Below are positions 1-8,132 of a DNA stretch of 24,460 nucleotides, piece by piece. The number at the start of each line of letters is the position of its first letter. The first letter of the stretch is position 1. The position numbers were made by a program, and so were the translations under genes. Under the pieces are notes generated by a model. That model made no database searches, was not told where the DNA came from, and saw only the letters and a program-made list of their open reading frames with translations. Origin of the DNA: CAYVUM01 sp964619055 (GTDB lineage Bacteria > Pseudomonadota > Alphaproteobacteria > Rhodospirillales > Defluviicoccaceae); assembly GCA_964619055.1 (NCBI GenBank), contig CAZUDB010000055.1, positions 1 through 24,460 of the forward strand. Direction: 5' to 3'.

Positions 1-2
1 CG

Positions 3-143
3 TTTGCGGACCTTACCATCGGCACCGACGGCGGCAACGCCACCATCACCGACACGACCTCAACCGAGGTCCTGGCCGTGGTCACCGGCGCCGCCGGCCA
101 ACTGGACCAGACCGACTTTATCGACAACTTCGCGCTGGCTTAA
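3..143 (+). CDS. C-terminal end of an RTX-like (hemolysin-type calcium-binding) secreted protein, 5' truncated by window
   Basis: Only the last 46 codons are in the window, ending in TAA. The peptide begins FADLTIGTDGGNATIT and ends with QTDFIDNFALA. The pattern DLTI, a Gly/Asn-rich turn, ATITD, a VLAVVTG-like strand and a final DFI-hydrophobic tail resembles the C-terminal end of RTX/hemolysin-type calcium-binding proteins. In such proteins this region acts as the uncleaved type I secretion signal, read by an ABC transporter, membrane fusion protein and TolC-like channel. No calcium-binding nonapeptide (GGxGxDxUx) is visible because the body of the gene lies outside the window. The assignment rests on tail pattern only, and another repeat-rich extracellular protein is possible. 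A strong hairpin follows the stop. Confidence 0.5.
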   Translation, partial: FADLTIGTDGGNATITDTTSTEVLAVVTGAAGQLDQTDFIDNFALA

Positions 144-169
144 ATGCCCCGCACAGATCGACGCGATCG

Positions 170-193
170 AGGGCCCGCATCGATCCGGGCCCT
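170..193 (+). terminator. Hairpin after the RTX-like gene, possible terminator
   Basis: AGGGCCCG and CGGGCCCT form a perfect 8-bp stem around an 8-base loop, 27 bases after the stop codon of the RTX-like gene. No T-run follows, so if it terminates transcription it may work with Rho or only protect the 3' end. Confidence 0.45.
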
Positions 194-635
194 GGGTCAG
201 CCAAGCGACCTGCTGAGAAAGTCCGCGCCAACGGGCCGAGCACAGCACCAACGCTTGAACCGGAGCGTCGAGCCGTCGCCCCTTTCATCCGGTGACGGTG
301 GCCTATGCTTGATCATCAGCCGGTGCATCTTGAACGTGATCAAGATCATGTTTGCAATCTCCAGGGCTCGGAACCGCAACATGCTGTCCGCCTGGACAAA
401 AATCACTTCTCCAATCAGACGCCGAAGGGTGTCCCCGGCTCGGATCATCGATGGCCTAGTACCCGTCGGGCGAGGACAGAATGATCAGAACAAAATAGGA
501 ATAAAGAACAGCACGCTGTGTCGCTGGATCGGATTCCATGTCGCATCCATGTTGCACGGAGCTGCCGGGATCATTTGGGAATCGTTTGGAATCAACGATG
601 TTAGTCGAAACCCTGTTGCAGGGCGATGTGACATG
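194..635. other. Stretch without a convincing gene
   Basis: No reading frame in this 440-base stretch has a recognisable domain, a good ribosome binding site and coding-like composition together. One minus-strand frame (448 down to 197, 83 codons) begins MIRAGDTLRRLIGEVIF and looks slightly protein-like, but it has no good Shine-Dalgarno sequence and matches nothing I recognise. Positions about 480-620 look less GC-rich than the flanks. I see no repeat, RNA gene or insertion sequence end here. Confidence 0.5.
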
Positions 636-657
636 AAAAAGGCCGCCCAAGCGGCCT
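636..657 (-). terminator. Rho-independent terminator of the tRNA-Met gene
   Basis: Read on the minus strand, AGGCCGC-TTGG-GCGGCCT forms a 7-bp stem with a 4-base loop. The last stem base begins a run of T residues (complement of the A-run at 636-640). It lies 18 bases past the tRNA-Met 3' end in the right orientation. Confidence 0.8.
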
Positions 658-674
658 AACCTATTGAAAAGATT

Positions 675-751
675 TGGTAGCGGAGGAGGGACTTGAACCC
701 CCGACACGCGGATTATGATTCCGCTGCTCTAACCAGCTGAGCTACTCCGCC
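675..751 (-). tRNA. tRNA-Met (anticodon CAT, elongator type)
   Basis: The minus strand gives a complete 77-base cloverleaf. The acceptor GGCGGAG pairs with CTCCGCT (first pair G-T wobble). The D arm is GCTC/GAGC. The anticodon stem GCGGA/TCCGC encloses loop ATCATAA with anticodon CAT, and the T arm contains GGTTCAAGTCC. Discriminator A and an encoded CCA are present. A paired first acceptor position argues against initiator tRNA. CAT could also belong to the lysidine-modified Ile2 tRNA, but the overall sequence resembles alphaproteobacterial elongator tRNA-Met. It has its own upstream promoter-like sequence and a downstream terminator, so it appears to be a single transcription unit. Confidence 0.95.
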
Positions 752-772
752 CCGATCATACGTGAGGTCTGT

Positions 773-802
773 GAAATACGAGGACCGTGGCGCAAAAGTC
801 AA
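773..802 (-). promoter_or_regulatory. Candidate sigma70 promoter of tRNA-Met
   Basis: The minus strand shows TTGACT (complement of 797-802), an 18-base spacer and TATTTC (complement of 773-778), about 21 bases before the tRNA 5' end. The -35 element is strong and the -10 element is poor (TAT only). Confidence 0.4.
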
Positions 803-967
803 GACCGGCGCCAGCTCCGGATGCGGCGTCGCTCGCTTCTCATTCAACAGTGACGAGGCCGAGCGCCAATCCGGTGGTGCGGAAGATTCGTGGTGTCGGG
901 CCTCCACTGGCGACCGGCCGCCCGGCAATACCAGGGGAATGCCGCCAAGGGCTTGGCCGGGCGGGCG

Positions 968-1043
968 TTGCCGCGCCCGGTTAGCTGTGAAATAAGACGG
1001 TGGTTCTTTCAAACGTTCCCTGTTCGTCCCTCGTGTTCCGGAA
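968..1043 (+). promoter_or_regulatory. recA control region: candidate promoter, GTTC cluster and ribosome binding site
   Basis: TTGCCG (968-973), 17 bases, then AATAAG (991-996) is a plausible but imperfect sigma70 promoter. Directly downstream are four GTTC half-sites at 1003, 1015, 1022 and 1035; the last is joined to GAAC in the perfect palindrome GTTCCGGAAC (1035-1044). Alphaproteobacterial LexA normally binds GTTC-N7-GTTC; the spacings here are N8, N3 and N9, so the canonical box is not met. GGAA at 1040-1043 lies 9 bases before the ATG and is the likely Shine-Dalgarno sequence, so a repressor on the palindrome would also cover it. Confidence 0.4.
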
Positions 1044-1052
1044 CCCTGACCT

Positions 1053-2090
1053 ATGGACAAAGACCGCGCCATCGATGCCGCCATCAGCCAGATCGAACGG
1101 GCCTTCGGTAAGGGCTCGATAATGCGCCTTGGTCAGCGCGAGCATGTCGACATCGAGACTGTTTCCACGGGCTCGCTAGGCCTGGATATCGCGCTCGGCA
1201 TCGGCGGCTTGCCGCGCGGGCGCATTATCGAGATCTACGGCCCGGAAGCCTCCGGCAAGACCACGCTGGCACTGCATGTCGTCGCCGAAGCCCAGAAAGT
1301 GGGTGGGACGTGCGCGTACATCGACGCCGAGCACGCGCTGGACCCAATCTACGCTCGCAAGCTGGGTGTCGATATCGACGGCATGCTGATCTCTCAGCCC
1401 GACGCCGGCGAGCAAGCCTTGGAGATCGCCGACACCCTTGTACGCTCCGGGGCCGTCGATGTCCTGGTCGTGGACAGTGTTGCCGCCCTCGTCCCGCGCG
1501 CGGAGCTGGAGGGCGAGATGGGAGATGCGCATGTGGGCTTGCAAGCCCGGCTGATGAGCCAGGCGCTTCGCAAACTGACGGCTTCCGTGTCGCGTTCCCA
1601 TACCGTCCTCGTGTTCATCAACCAGATCCGCATGAAGATCGGCGTCATGTTCGGCAACCCAGAGACCACAACGGGCGGCAATGCGCTGAAGTTCTATTCG
1701 TCGGTGCGGCTGGAGATCCGACGTATTGGTGCCGTCAAGGATCGGGACGAGACGGTCGGCAACCAGACCCGGGTCAAGGTGGTCAAGAACAAGCTGGCGC
1801 CGCCGTTCCGCCAGGTGGAGTTCGACATCACCTACGGCGAGGGCATCTCCAAGACCGGTGAACTGCTGGACCTGGGCTTGAAGGCTGGGCTCGTCGAGAA
1901 GTCCGGTTCGTGGTTTTCCTACGGCTCGGAACGCATCGGCCAGGGCCGGGAGAACGCCAAAGCCTATTTGCGCGACAATGTGGCGGTCGCTGAGGAGATA
2001 GAGGCCAAGGTGCGCGCCAATGCGGGCCTGGTCTCCGAGGCGCTGCTGACCGAGGACGGCGCTGACGCCGAGACGGCCAGCTCGGAGTAA
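1053..2090 (+). CDS. recA: RecA recombinase
   Basis: The 345-residue product is a full-length RecA, the ATP-dependent strand-exchange protein of homologous recombination and the co-protease that triggers LexA cleavage. Visible are the Walker A motif GPEASGKT (63-70), the catalytic Glu in DAEHALD (91-97), the Walker B strand VLVVDSVAAL (137-146), loop L1 around EGEMGDAHVG (153-162) and DNA-binding loop L2 FGNPETTTGGN (200-210). The C-terminal tail is acidic, as expected. The ATG follows GGAA by 9 bases and gives the usual N-terminus (MDKDRAIDAAISQIE). No residue appears missing. It is followed by a UUCG hairpin and then alaS, a common alphaproteobacterial order. The upstream GTTC cluster hints at SOS control, with non-canonical spacing. 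Confidence 0.98.
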   Translation: MDKDRAIDAAISQIERAFGKGSIMRLGQREHVDIETVSTGSLGLDIALGIGGLPRGRIIEIYGPEASGKTTLALHVVAEAQKVGGTCAYIDAEHALDPIYARKLGVDIDGMLISQPDAGEQALEIADTLVRSGAVDVLVVDSVAALVPRAELEGEMGDAHVGLQARLMSQALRKLTASVSRSHTVLVFINQIRMKIGVMFGNPETTTGGNALKFYSSVRLEIRRIGAVKDRDETVGNQTRVKVVKNKLAPPFRQVEFDITYGEGISKTGELLDLGLKAGLVEKSGSWFSYGSERIGQGRENAKAYLRDNVAVAEEIEAKVRANAGLVSEALLTEDGADAETASSE

Positions 2091-2094
2091 CGGC

Positions 2095-2108
2095 GGGCGT
2101 TCGCGCCC
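2095..2108 (+). terminator. UUCG-capped hairpin after recA
   Basis: GGGCG-TTCG-CGCCC forms a 5-bp GC stem with a UUCG tetraloop, starting 5 bases after the recA stop. There is no clear T-run, so it may be a weak or Rho-assisted terminator or an mRNA stabiliser between recA and alaS. Confidence 0.45.
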
Positions 2109-2252
2109 CTCAAGCCGCCTCGGCTGCTGCATGGGGTTGCGCAATCACCTACCGCACCGTTGCGTCGGTGGACAGCAGTGCCTGTCCGCGGCTAAAACCC
2201 TGCCAACAGAACACTGTTTGCCCGCAACGGATTGCGCACCACATAAGCAGCC

Positions 2253-4922
2253 ATGCAGACCGTCAACGATATTCGCAAGGCCTTCCTGGACTATTTCGCC
2301 CGCCACGACCATCGGATCGTCGCGTCCAGTCCGCTCGTGCCGCGCAACGACCCCTCGCTTATGTTCGTCAACGCGGGCATGGTCCAGTTCAAGAACGTTT
2401 TTACGGGCGTGGAATAGCGTGATTACAGTCGCGCCGTCACCTCCCAAAAATGCGTTCGCGCCGGCGGCAAGCACATCGACCTGGAGAACGTGGGCCACAC
2501 CGCCCGCCACCACACGTTCTTTGAGATGCTTGGCAACTTTTCCTTCGGCGATTACTTCAAGGAGCTTGCCATCGAGCTGGCTTGGGGGCTCGTCACCAAG
2601 GAATTCGGCCTGCCCAAGGATCGCTTGTTGGTCACGGTTTACGCCGAGGACGACGAGGCCTTCGGTTTATGGCAACGCATCGCCGGGCTTCCCGAAGAGC
2701 GGATCATCCGCATCGCCACATCAGACAATTTTTGGTCCATGGGCGATACGGGGCCGTGCGGGCCGTGCTCGGAGATCTTTTACGATCACGGGGACCATAT
2801 CCCTGGCGGCCCGCCGGGAAGCCCGGACGAGGACGGCGACCGGTTCATCGAGATCTGGAACCTAGTGTTCATGCAGTTCGAGCAACTGGCACCGGGTGAG
2901 CGCGAGCCGCTGCCGCGCCCCTCAATCGACACTGGGATGGGCCTAGAACGGACCGCGGCGGTCCTCCAGGGCACCCATGATAACTATGAGATCGATCTGC
3001 TGCGCGCGCTGATCGTGGCGTCGGCGGAGGCCAGCCACACCGAACCCTTCGGTGAGCACCGTATTTCCCACCGCGTTATCGCCGACCATCTTCGCGCTAC
3101 GGCGTTTTTGATTGCCGACGGCGTAACGCCCTCCAACGAGGGACGGGGCTATGTGTTGCGCCGCATCATGCGCCGCGCTATGCGCCACGCCCATTTGCTC
3201 GGCTGCGCGGAGCCACTGATGTGGCGTCTGGTCTCGGCTCTGGTGGCTAAGATGGGCGGCGCTTACCCCGAGTTGGCGCGGGCGGAGGCCTTGATCACCG
3301 AGACCCTGAAGCTCGAGGAGAGCCGTTTCAAGCGGACGTTGGAGCGGGGACTCCGGCTTCTTGACGAGGCTACGGCTAAGTTGCCCGCCGGCGGGGTGCT
3401 AGACGGCGAGACGGCGTTCCGGCTCTACGACACCTTCGGCTTCCCCGTGGACCTGACCCAGGATGCGCTCCGTAGCCAGGGCTTTGCCATCGACCTCGCT
3501 GGGTTTGACGCGGCCATGGCGCGCCAGAAGGAGGAGGCACGGCGACGCTGGACCGGTTCCGGCGAGGCCGCAACCGAATCACTGTGGTTCGGGTTGCGCC
3601 AGGACGTCGGTGCCACGGAATTCCTGGGTTATGAGACGGAAACGGCCGAAGGTCGCGTCGTTGCCTTGGTCGTGGGTGGTGAGCGCGTGGACCGAGCCGA
3701 GACCGATACGGATGTCGCCATCGTCTGCAATCAGACACCGTTCTATGCCGAGTCCGGCGGCCAGGCCGGGGACGCCGGCCACATGACCGGTTCGGGCGAC
3801 CTCGTCATCGCGGTCACCGATACCCAGAAGAAACTGGGCGATCTGCATGTTCACGTCGGTCGAGTGGTGAGTGGAACGGTCACGGTCGGGGCCGACGTCG
3901 TGCTCGCCGTCGACTCCTTACGCCGCACCGAGACCCGGGCCAATCACTCGGCAACCCACCTACTGCACGCCGCCCTTCGCCATCAGCTTGGCGATCATGT
4001 CACCCAGAAGGGCTCGCTTGTTGCCAAGGACCGCCTGCGCTTCGACATCAGCCACCCCAAACCGATGAGCGCCGACGAGTTGGCCCTGGTGGAGGCGGAA
4101 GTGAACGATGAAATCCGGCGCAACACGGATGTGGCGACGCATCTGATGGACCCGGAGTCGGCCGTGGAGGCAGGCGCCATGGCCCTGTTTGGCGAGAAGT
4201 ACGGCGACGAGGTTCGCGTGGTCAGCATGGGCGGCGACGCCGACGGTGGCCGGGTCTTTTCGGTGGAGCTGTGCGGCGGGACCCATGTGCGGCGCACTGG
4301 AGACATCGGGCTGTTCAAGATCATTGCCGAGAGTGCATTGGCGGCGGGGGTGCGCCGCATCGAGGCCCTGACCGGACCGGCTGCTGTCGCCCACGTGGCG
4401 GCGGAGGAAGCTGCTTTGAAGGAGGCGGCCGCGCTCCTGAAAACCGGGCCTGCCGACGTGCCGGGTCGGGTTGCGGCCCTGCTTGAAGAGCGACGCAAGC
4501 TGGAACGCGAGTTGTCCGAGACGCGACGCGCCCTTGCCACCGGCGGCGGCGCCAGCGCCCCGGTCGACATCCGCGAGATTGCCGGGGTGCGCTATGCGCC
4601 GAAAGTGGTGGAGGGCGTTCCGGCCAAGGACTTGAAGAGCTTGGCCGACGACCTGAAGAAACAGGTGGGCTCTGGAGTTGTCGCCCTCATCTCCGCCGTG
4701 GACGGCAAGGCCTCCCTGGTGGTGGGCGTCACCGACGATCTGACCGAGCGCTTCAGCGCCGTTGAGTTGGTCCGCGTCGGTTCGGCCGCCATGGGCGGCA
4801 AGGGCGGCGGGGGTCGGCCGGACATGGCCCAGGCCGGCGGCCCGAAGGCAGACCGCGCGGACGCGGCCATCGATGCCATCGCCGAGGCGATGACCGTGGC
4901 GGCGGCACCGGCGGCGGAATAG
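2253..4922 (+). CDS. alaS: Alanyl-tRNA synthetase, interrupted by one in-frame TAG at codon 55
   Basis: Read from ATG 2253 the frame covers 889 codons plus a TAG stop, the usual AlaRS length, charging tRNA-Ala in the cytoplasm. The N-terminus (MQTVNDIRKAFLDYF) continues into FKNVFTGVE, then TAG (2415-2417), then RDYSRAVTSQKCVRAGGK in the same frame. The usual residue there is Lys or a similar polar residue, so AAG to TAG is the simplest change. Everything after it is intact: HTARHHTFFEMLGNFSFGDY (class II motif 2 area), GPCGPCSE, TGMGLERTAAVLQG (motif 3), the editing-domain HSATH (from residue 565) and CGGTH (from residue 674), and the Gly-rich C-Ala domain. The next in-frame start is GTG 2490, which would remove the first 79 residues including motif 1. 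Real nonsense, read-through or sequence error cannot be separated here. The Shine-Dalgarno sequence is weak. Confidence 0.9.
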
Positions 4923-5000
4923 CCGCGTGTCCTAAGAGTTTGATCTCAGTTCAATAACACTAACGCCGAGCAACGAAACCCGGGTTAACGCGACAGGGCG

Positions 5001-5036
5001 AAAATAGACCACACGGCGGGATCACCGGCCGCGTGG
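5001..5036 (-). terminator. Rho-independent terminator of the hsp20-lon operon
   Basis: On the minus strand, CCACGCGGC pairs with GCCGTGTGG (9 bp, one G-T pair) around a 10-base loop, followed by TCTATTTT. It begins about 30 bases past the lon stop. The rest of 4923-5065, between convergent alaS and lon, holds nothing else recognisable except the 12-base palindrome GCGTGGCCACGC at 5031-5042. Confidence 0.7.
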
Positions 5037-5065
5037 CCACGCACTGTAGGGGAGCGAGTAGCGAA

Positions 5066-7495
5066 TCAGGCCGGTACTGGTACCGCAGCCAGCGCCGTAT
5101 CGACGGCTTGGTCGGTGGTGTCCAGCCAAACCGGCGTAATCGCGTTGCGTGCGCTTTCAGGCACGTCCTCCCAGTCTTTGCGGTTGCGGGCTGGTAGCAT
5201 GACCGTGGTGAGGCCGGCGCGAACGGCCGCGGTCACTTTTTCCTTGATGCCGCCCACGGGCAGCACAAGGCCACGCAATGAGATCTCGCCGGTCATGGCC
5301 AGATCCGCCCGCACCGGGCGGTCCGAGAGTAGGGACGTCAGCGCGATTGTCATGGCGACACCGGCGCTAGGACCGTCCTTAGGGATCGCACCCGCCGGAA
5401 CGTGAACATGGACGTCGGTTTTTTCGAACGAAGCCGGGTCCACCCCCAGATCGGAGGCCCGGGACTTGACTAGGCTCAGCGCCGCTTGCGCGCTTTCCTT
5501 CATGACGTCTCCGAGTTGGCCCGTGAGGATCAGCCGACCCGAGCCGGGTACGCGGGTTGCCTCGATGAACAGGATGTCGCCGCCCGCCGGCGTCCAGGCG
5601 AGGCCCGTTGCAACACCGGCGACGCTGGTGCGCATAGCCACCTCATTCTCGAACTTCGGCGCACCCAGGATCCCGGCCACGTCATTCGCCTCGATATAGG
5701 CGCGCTCAATCTCGCCGTCCGCGACCCGCATGGCGATGCGGCGGAATACGGCGCCGATTTCCCGCTCCAGGCTGCGGCAGCCGGCTTCGCGCGTGTAGTC
5801 GCGGATGACGGCTCGAAGCGCGTCACCGCTGATGCTGGCCTGCTCGGCGCGGAGGCCGTTCGTGGCACGTTGCCGATCCACCAGATAGCGCTTGGCGATC
5901 TCCAGCTTCTCGTCCTCGGTGTAACCGGGAAGCTCAATCACCTCCATGCGATCGCGAAGCGGGCCGGGAATCGAGTCAAGCACGTTGGCGGTGGCGATAA
6001 ACATCACCTTGGACAGATCGAACGGCACCGCCAGGTAGTTGTCCCGGAACGTGGAGTTCTGCTCCGGGTCCAGGACCTCCAACAGCGCGGACGCCGGATC
6101 GCCGTGGAAGCCGCCCGCGCCGAGCTTGTCCATCTCATCCAGCATGAACACGCAATCGCGGGTGCCGGCTCGCCGCAGGCCCTGAATAAGGTTTCCTGGC
6201 AATGCGCCCACATAGGTGCGCCGGTGTCCGCGGATCTCCGCCTCATCATGGACGCCGCCCAAGCTGGCGCGTACGAACTCTCGACCAGTGGCCCGCGCGA
6301 TGCTCTGACCCAACGAGGTCTTGCCAACGCCGGGTGGCCCGACGAAGCACAGGATCGGACTCCGGCCATCGGGGTTCAGCTTGCGAACAGCCAGAAACTC
6401 CAGAATCCGCCGCTTGACCTTGTCCAGCCCGTAATGATCAGTGTCCAGGACCTTGCGCGCCTCGGCGATGTCGATGGAGCCGGCGCCGAGCGTCGACCAC
6501 GGCAGCTCGATCAGCCAATCCAGATAGGTGCGAACCATGGAGTATTCGCCCGCACCCTCAGGCATACGCTCTAGACGCTTCAGCTCCTTTCGTGCCTGCT
6601 TCTCCACGTCCTCGGGCATGGCGGCTTTGGTGATGGCTTCGGACAACTCGGCAACCTCCGCCGATTTGTCGTCGTCCTCTCCCAACTCCTTCTGGATGGT
6701 ACGAAGCTGTTCGCGCAGCAGCATCTCGCGCTGGCGCTCGCCAAGCGTCTCTTTGGTTTGCTCACCGATCTCCCGCGACAGCCGCAAGACCTCCAAGCGG
6801 TGACCTAGGTGGTTCAGGACCGCCTCTAGGCGTTCTTTTAGGTCGAGCGCTTCCAGCACGGCTTGCTTGTCGCCGGCGCGTAAGTCCATGAAACTCGCCA
6901 CCGCATCGGCGAGCGTGGCCGGCGAAGTGATGCTTTGAATCGCACCCTTCAGCTCCGATGGCGCCTGCGGCAGCAGTTCCACCGCTTCCATGGCCCGTTC
7001 GCGAAGGCGGACCATGCGCGCCTCGATCTCGGGCGAGGGATCATCGGACGGATCCGGAAGACGCTCAACCCGAGCCACCAGGAAGGGATAACCGGAAACA
7101 TATTCCTTGATGCGGAAGCGCTCGACGCCTTGCGCGACGATGTGATGGCCGCCATCCGGCGCGGTCACATAGCGCAAGATGTTGGCAACAGTGCCGACGG
7201 CGTGCAGATCGTCCGCCACTGGATTCTCGACCTCGGCATCTCGCTGCAGCAGTACGCCAACGGGGCGATCCGTTTTCGCCGCCTGCTGAGCTGCCTCGAT
7301 CGACACGGTCCGTCCGATGCTGATGGGAACAACCATGGTGGGGAACAGCACAACGTTGCGCACGGGAACCAGGATCAGGGCATCGTCGGGCAGGCTCAAC
7401 GGTAGGTTCGACGTTTCGAGGCTGCCGACAGCGCCGGTGTCTGACGCTTTCGGCCCGCGATCAGGCTCAAGTACGCTGCGGGGATCAGTGATCAT
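5066..7495 (-). CDS. lon: ATP-dependent protease Lon (endopeptidase La)
   Basis: The 809-residue product has full Lon architecture: an N-terminal substrate-binding LON domain (about 35-235) beginning ILVPVRNVVLFPTMVVPISI, a helical linker, an AAA+ module with Walker A GPPGVGKT (386-393) and Walker B VFMLDEMDK (449-457), and a protease domain with catalytic Ser in KDGPSAG (S710) and Lys in GGIKEKV (K751). It degrades misfolded and regulatory proteins in the cytoplasm. The ATG follows GGGAGG by 7 bases. The start lies 13 bases after the hsp20 stop, so the two are co-transcribed. The N-terminal leader of about 35 residues before the LON domain is longer than usual. Pairing with hsp20 suggests a stress-specific, possibly second, Lon; whether another lon exists elsewhere cannot be seen here. 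Confidence 0.95.
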   Translation of the reverse strand: MITDPRSVLEPDRGPKASDTGAVGSLETSNLPLSLPDDALILVPVRNVVLFPTMVVPISIGRTVSIEAAQQAAKTDRPVGVLLQRDAEVENPVADDLHAVGTVANILRYVTAPDGGHHIVAQGVERFRIKEYVSGYPFLVARVERLPDPSDDPSPEIEARMVRLRERAMEAVELLPQAPSELKGAIQSITSPATLADAVASFMDLRAGDKQAVLEALDLKERLEAVLNHLGHRLEVLRLSREIGEQTKETLGERQREMLLREQLRTIQKELGEDDDKSAEVAELSEAITKAAMPEDVEKQARKELKRLERMPEGAGEYSMVRTYLDWLIELPWSTLGAGSIDIAEARKVLDTDHYGLDKVKRRILEFLAVRKLNPDGRSPILCFVGPPGVGKTSLGQSIARATGREFVRASLGGVHDEAEIRGHRRTYVGALPGNLIQGLRRAGTRDCVFMLDEMDKLGAGGFHGDPASALLEVLDPEQNSTFRDNYLAVPFDLSKVMFIATANVLDSIPGPLRDRMEVIELPGYTEDEKLEIAKRYLVDRQRATNGLRAEQASISGDALRAVIRDYTREAGCRSLEREIGAVFRRIAMRVADGEIERAYIEANDVAGILGAPKFENEVAMRTSVAGVATGLAWTPAGGDILFIEATRVPGSGRLILTGQLGDVMKESAQAALSLVKSRASDLGVDPASFEKTDVHVHVPAGAIPKDGPSAGVAMTIALTSLLSDRPVRADLAMTGEISLRGLVLPVGGIKEKVTAAVRAGLTTVMLPARNRKDWEDVPESARNAITPVWLDTTDQAVDTALAAVPVPA

Positions 7496-7508
7496 TTAAG
7501 GCCTCCCT

Positions 7509-7916
7509 TCACGCCAGCTTACGGAGAACAATTAACAAACAGCCATTCACATGGTCTGATCGCGCCAACGCCAATCGTGCCCACGGCAGGCGAAGTCGTC
7601 GCTCAAAGCGGCCGTGCGGGATTTCAAGCCGCTGAATGTGAGCTGCTCGGTAGGAGTCCGGCATGGGGCGATTGCCACCAATGACCAGTGTGTCGCCGTC
7701 GACGCTCACCTCCGTTCGCTCTGGTTCCACTCCAGGAAGGGCGATGATGATCCCAACCTCATCAGTCGTTTCGATGATGTCGACGGGTGGCTCCCACGTC
7801 GGCCGGCTCGTTGAGCTGGTCCCGACATGAAAAAACTGCTGTTTGAGCCGATCAAGTTGCTCCAAACGTTCACAAGCGTCGGCCCACATCCAATCTCTTG
7901 GCTGGCGGTTTCTCAT
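7509..7916 (-). CDS. Small heat shock protein, Hsp20/alpha-crystallin family
   Basis: The 135-residue protein carries an alpha-crystallin domain from about residue 40: PPVDIIETTDEVGIIIALPGVE is the typical first strands, followed by VSVDGDTLVIGGNR and RLEIPHGRFERRLRLP. Such proteins are ATP-independent holdases that bind unfolding clients for refolding or degradation. The usual C-terminal I-x-I/V anchor is replaced by a short LLIVLRKLA end. The ATG at 7916 follows GAGGAA closely; the Met at residue 10 is a possible alternative. It is the first gene of an operon with lon, behind a heat-shock-like promoter, so client holding and client degradation are expressed together. Confidence 0.92.
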   Translation of the reverse strand: MRNRQPRDWMWADACERLEQLDRLKQQFFHVGTSSTSRPTWEPPVDIIETTDEVGIIIALPGVEPERTEVSVDGDTLVIGGNRPMPDSYRAAHIQRLEIPHGRFERRLRLPWARLALARSDHVNGCLLIVLRKLA

Positions 7917-7960
7917 TGTTCCTCACCGCTGTTTTTACGGGCACGGTCTGTGCACGGATT

Positions 7961-7990
7961 AGATGGGGGAGGGTGGGCGACCAGCGCAAC
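7961..7990 (-). promoter_or_regulatory. Candidate RpoH (sigma32) heat-shock promoter of hsp20-lon
   Basis: On the minus strand, CCCCATCT (complement of 7961-7968) matches the sigma32 -10 consensus CCCCATnT exactly. It is preceded by a 15-base spacer and GTTGCGC (complement of 7984-7990), which keeps the TTG core of the -35 element. It lies about 45 bases upstream of the hsp20 start. Gene function and motif agree; the -35 is only partial. Confidence 0.6.
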
Positions 7991-8047
7991 GGGGGGGTGT
8001 CTAGACGCGCTCCAGAGCGGAGCGACGAGCATCGGCCTTGATGCCCG

Positions 8048-8076
8048 TTGCCGGCGTCCGCGGCCCCTCGTAAAGT
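8048..8076 (+). promoter_or_regulatory. Candidate promoter of moxR-VWA operon
   Basis: TTGCCG (8048-8053), 17 bases and TAAAGT (8071-8076) form a moderate sigma70-type promoter, 56 bases before the moxR ATG. The -35 hexamer is identical to that of the recA candidate. An imperfect hairpin CGCTCC/GGAGCG (8008-8024) lies between this promoter and the divergent hsp20 promoter. Confidence 0.35.
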
Positions 8077-8132
8077 GCCCACCGGCTCCGTCCGACACCA
8101 CCAGGTTCCGCTAAGGGGAGGAGAGAGCGTCC

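Noticed and set aside
144..659. Open 171-codon frame on the plus strand
   Set aside because: There is no recognisable domain and no good ribosome binding site, it runs through the tRNA-Met terminator, and its composition is not coding-like.
1176..2144. Long open frame of 322 codons antisense to recA
   Set aside because: It mirrors RecA codons in GC-rich DNA and has no domain similarity. Similar long shadows lie opposite lon.
2490..4922. A shorter alaS starting at GTG 2490
   Set aside because: This start lacks the first 79 conserved residues, including class II motif 1, and the upstream codons are clearly alaS. It is better read as one gene with an internal TAG.
4935..4945. AGAGTTTGATC, the start of the classic 16S rRNA 5' sequence
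   Set aside because: The match is 11 bases in an intergenic spacer and the following sequence is unlike 16S rRNA. It is treated as chance.
5031..5042. Perfect palindrome GCGTGGCCACGC
   Set aside because: It overlaps the lon terminator stem and does not recur in any second place I could see. No independent role is supported.
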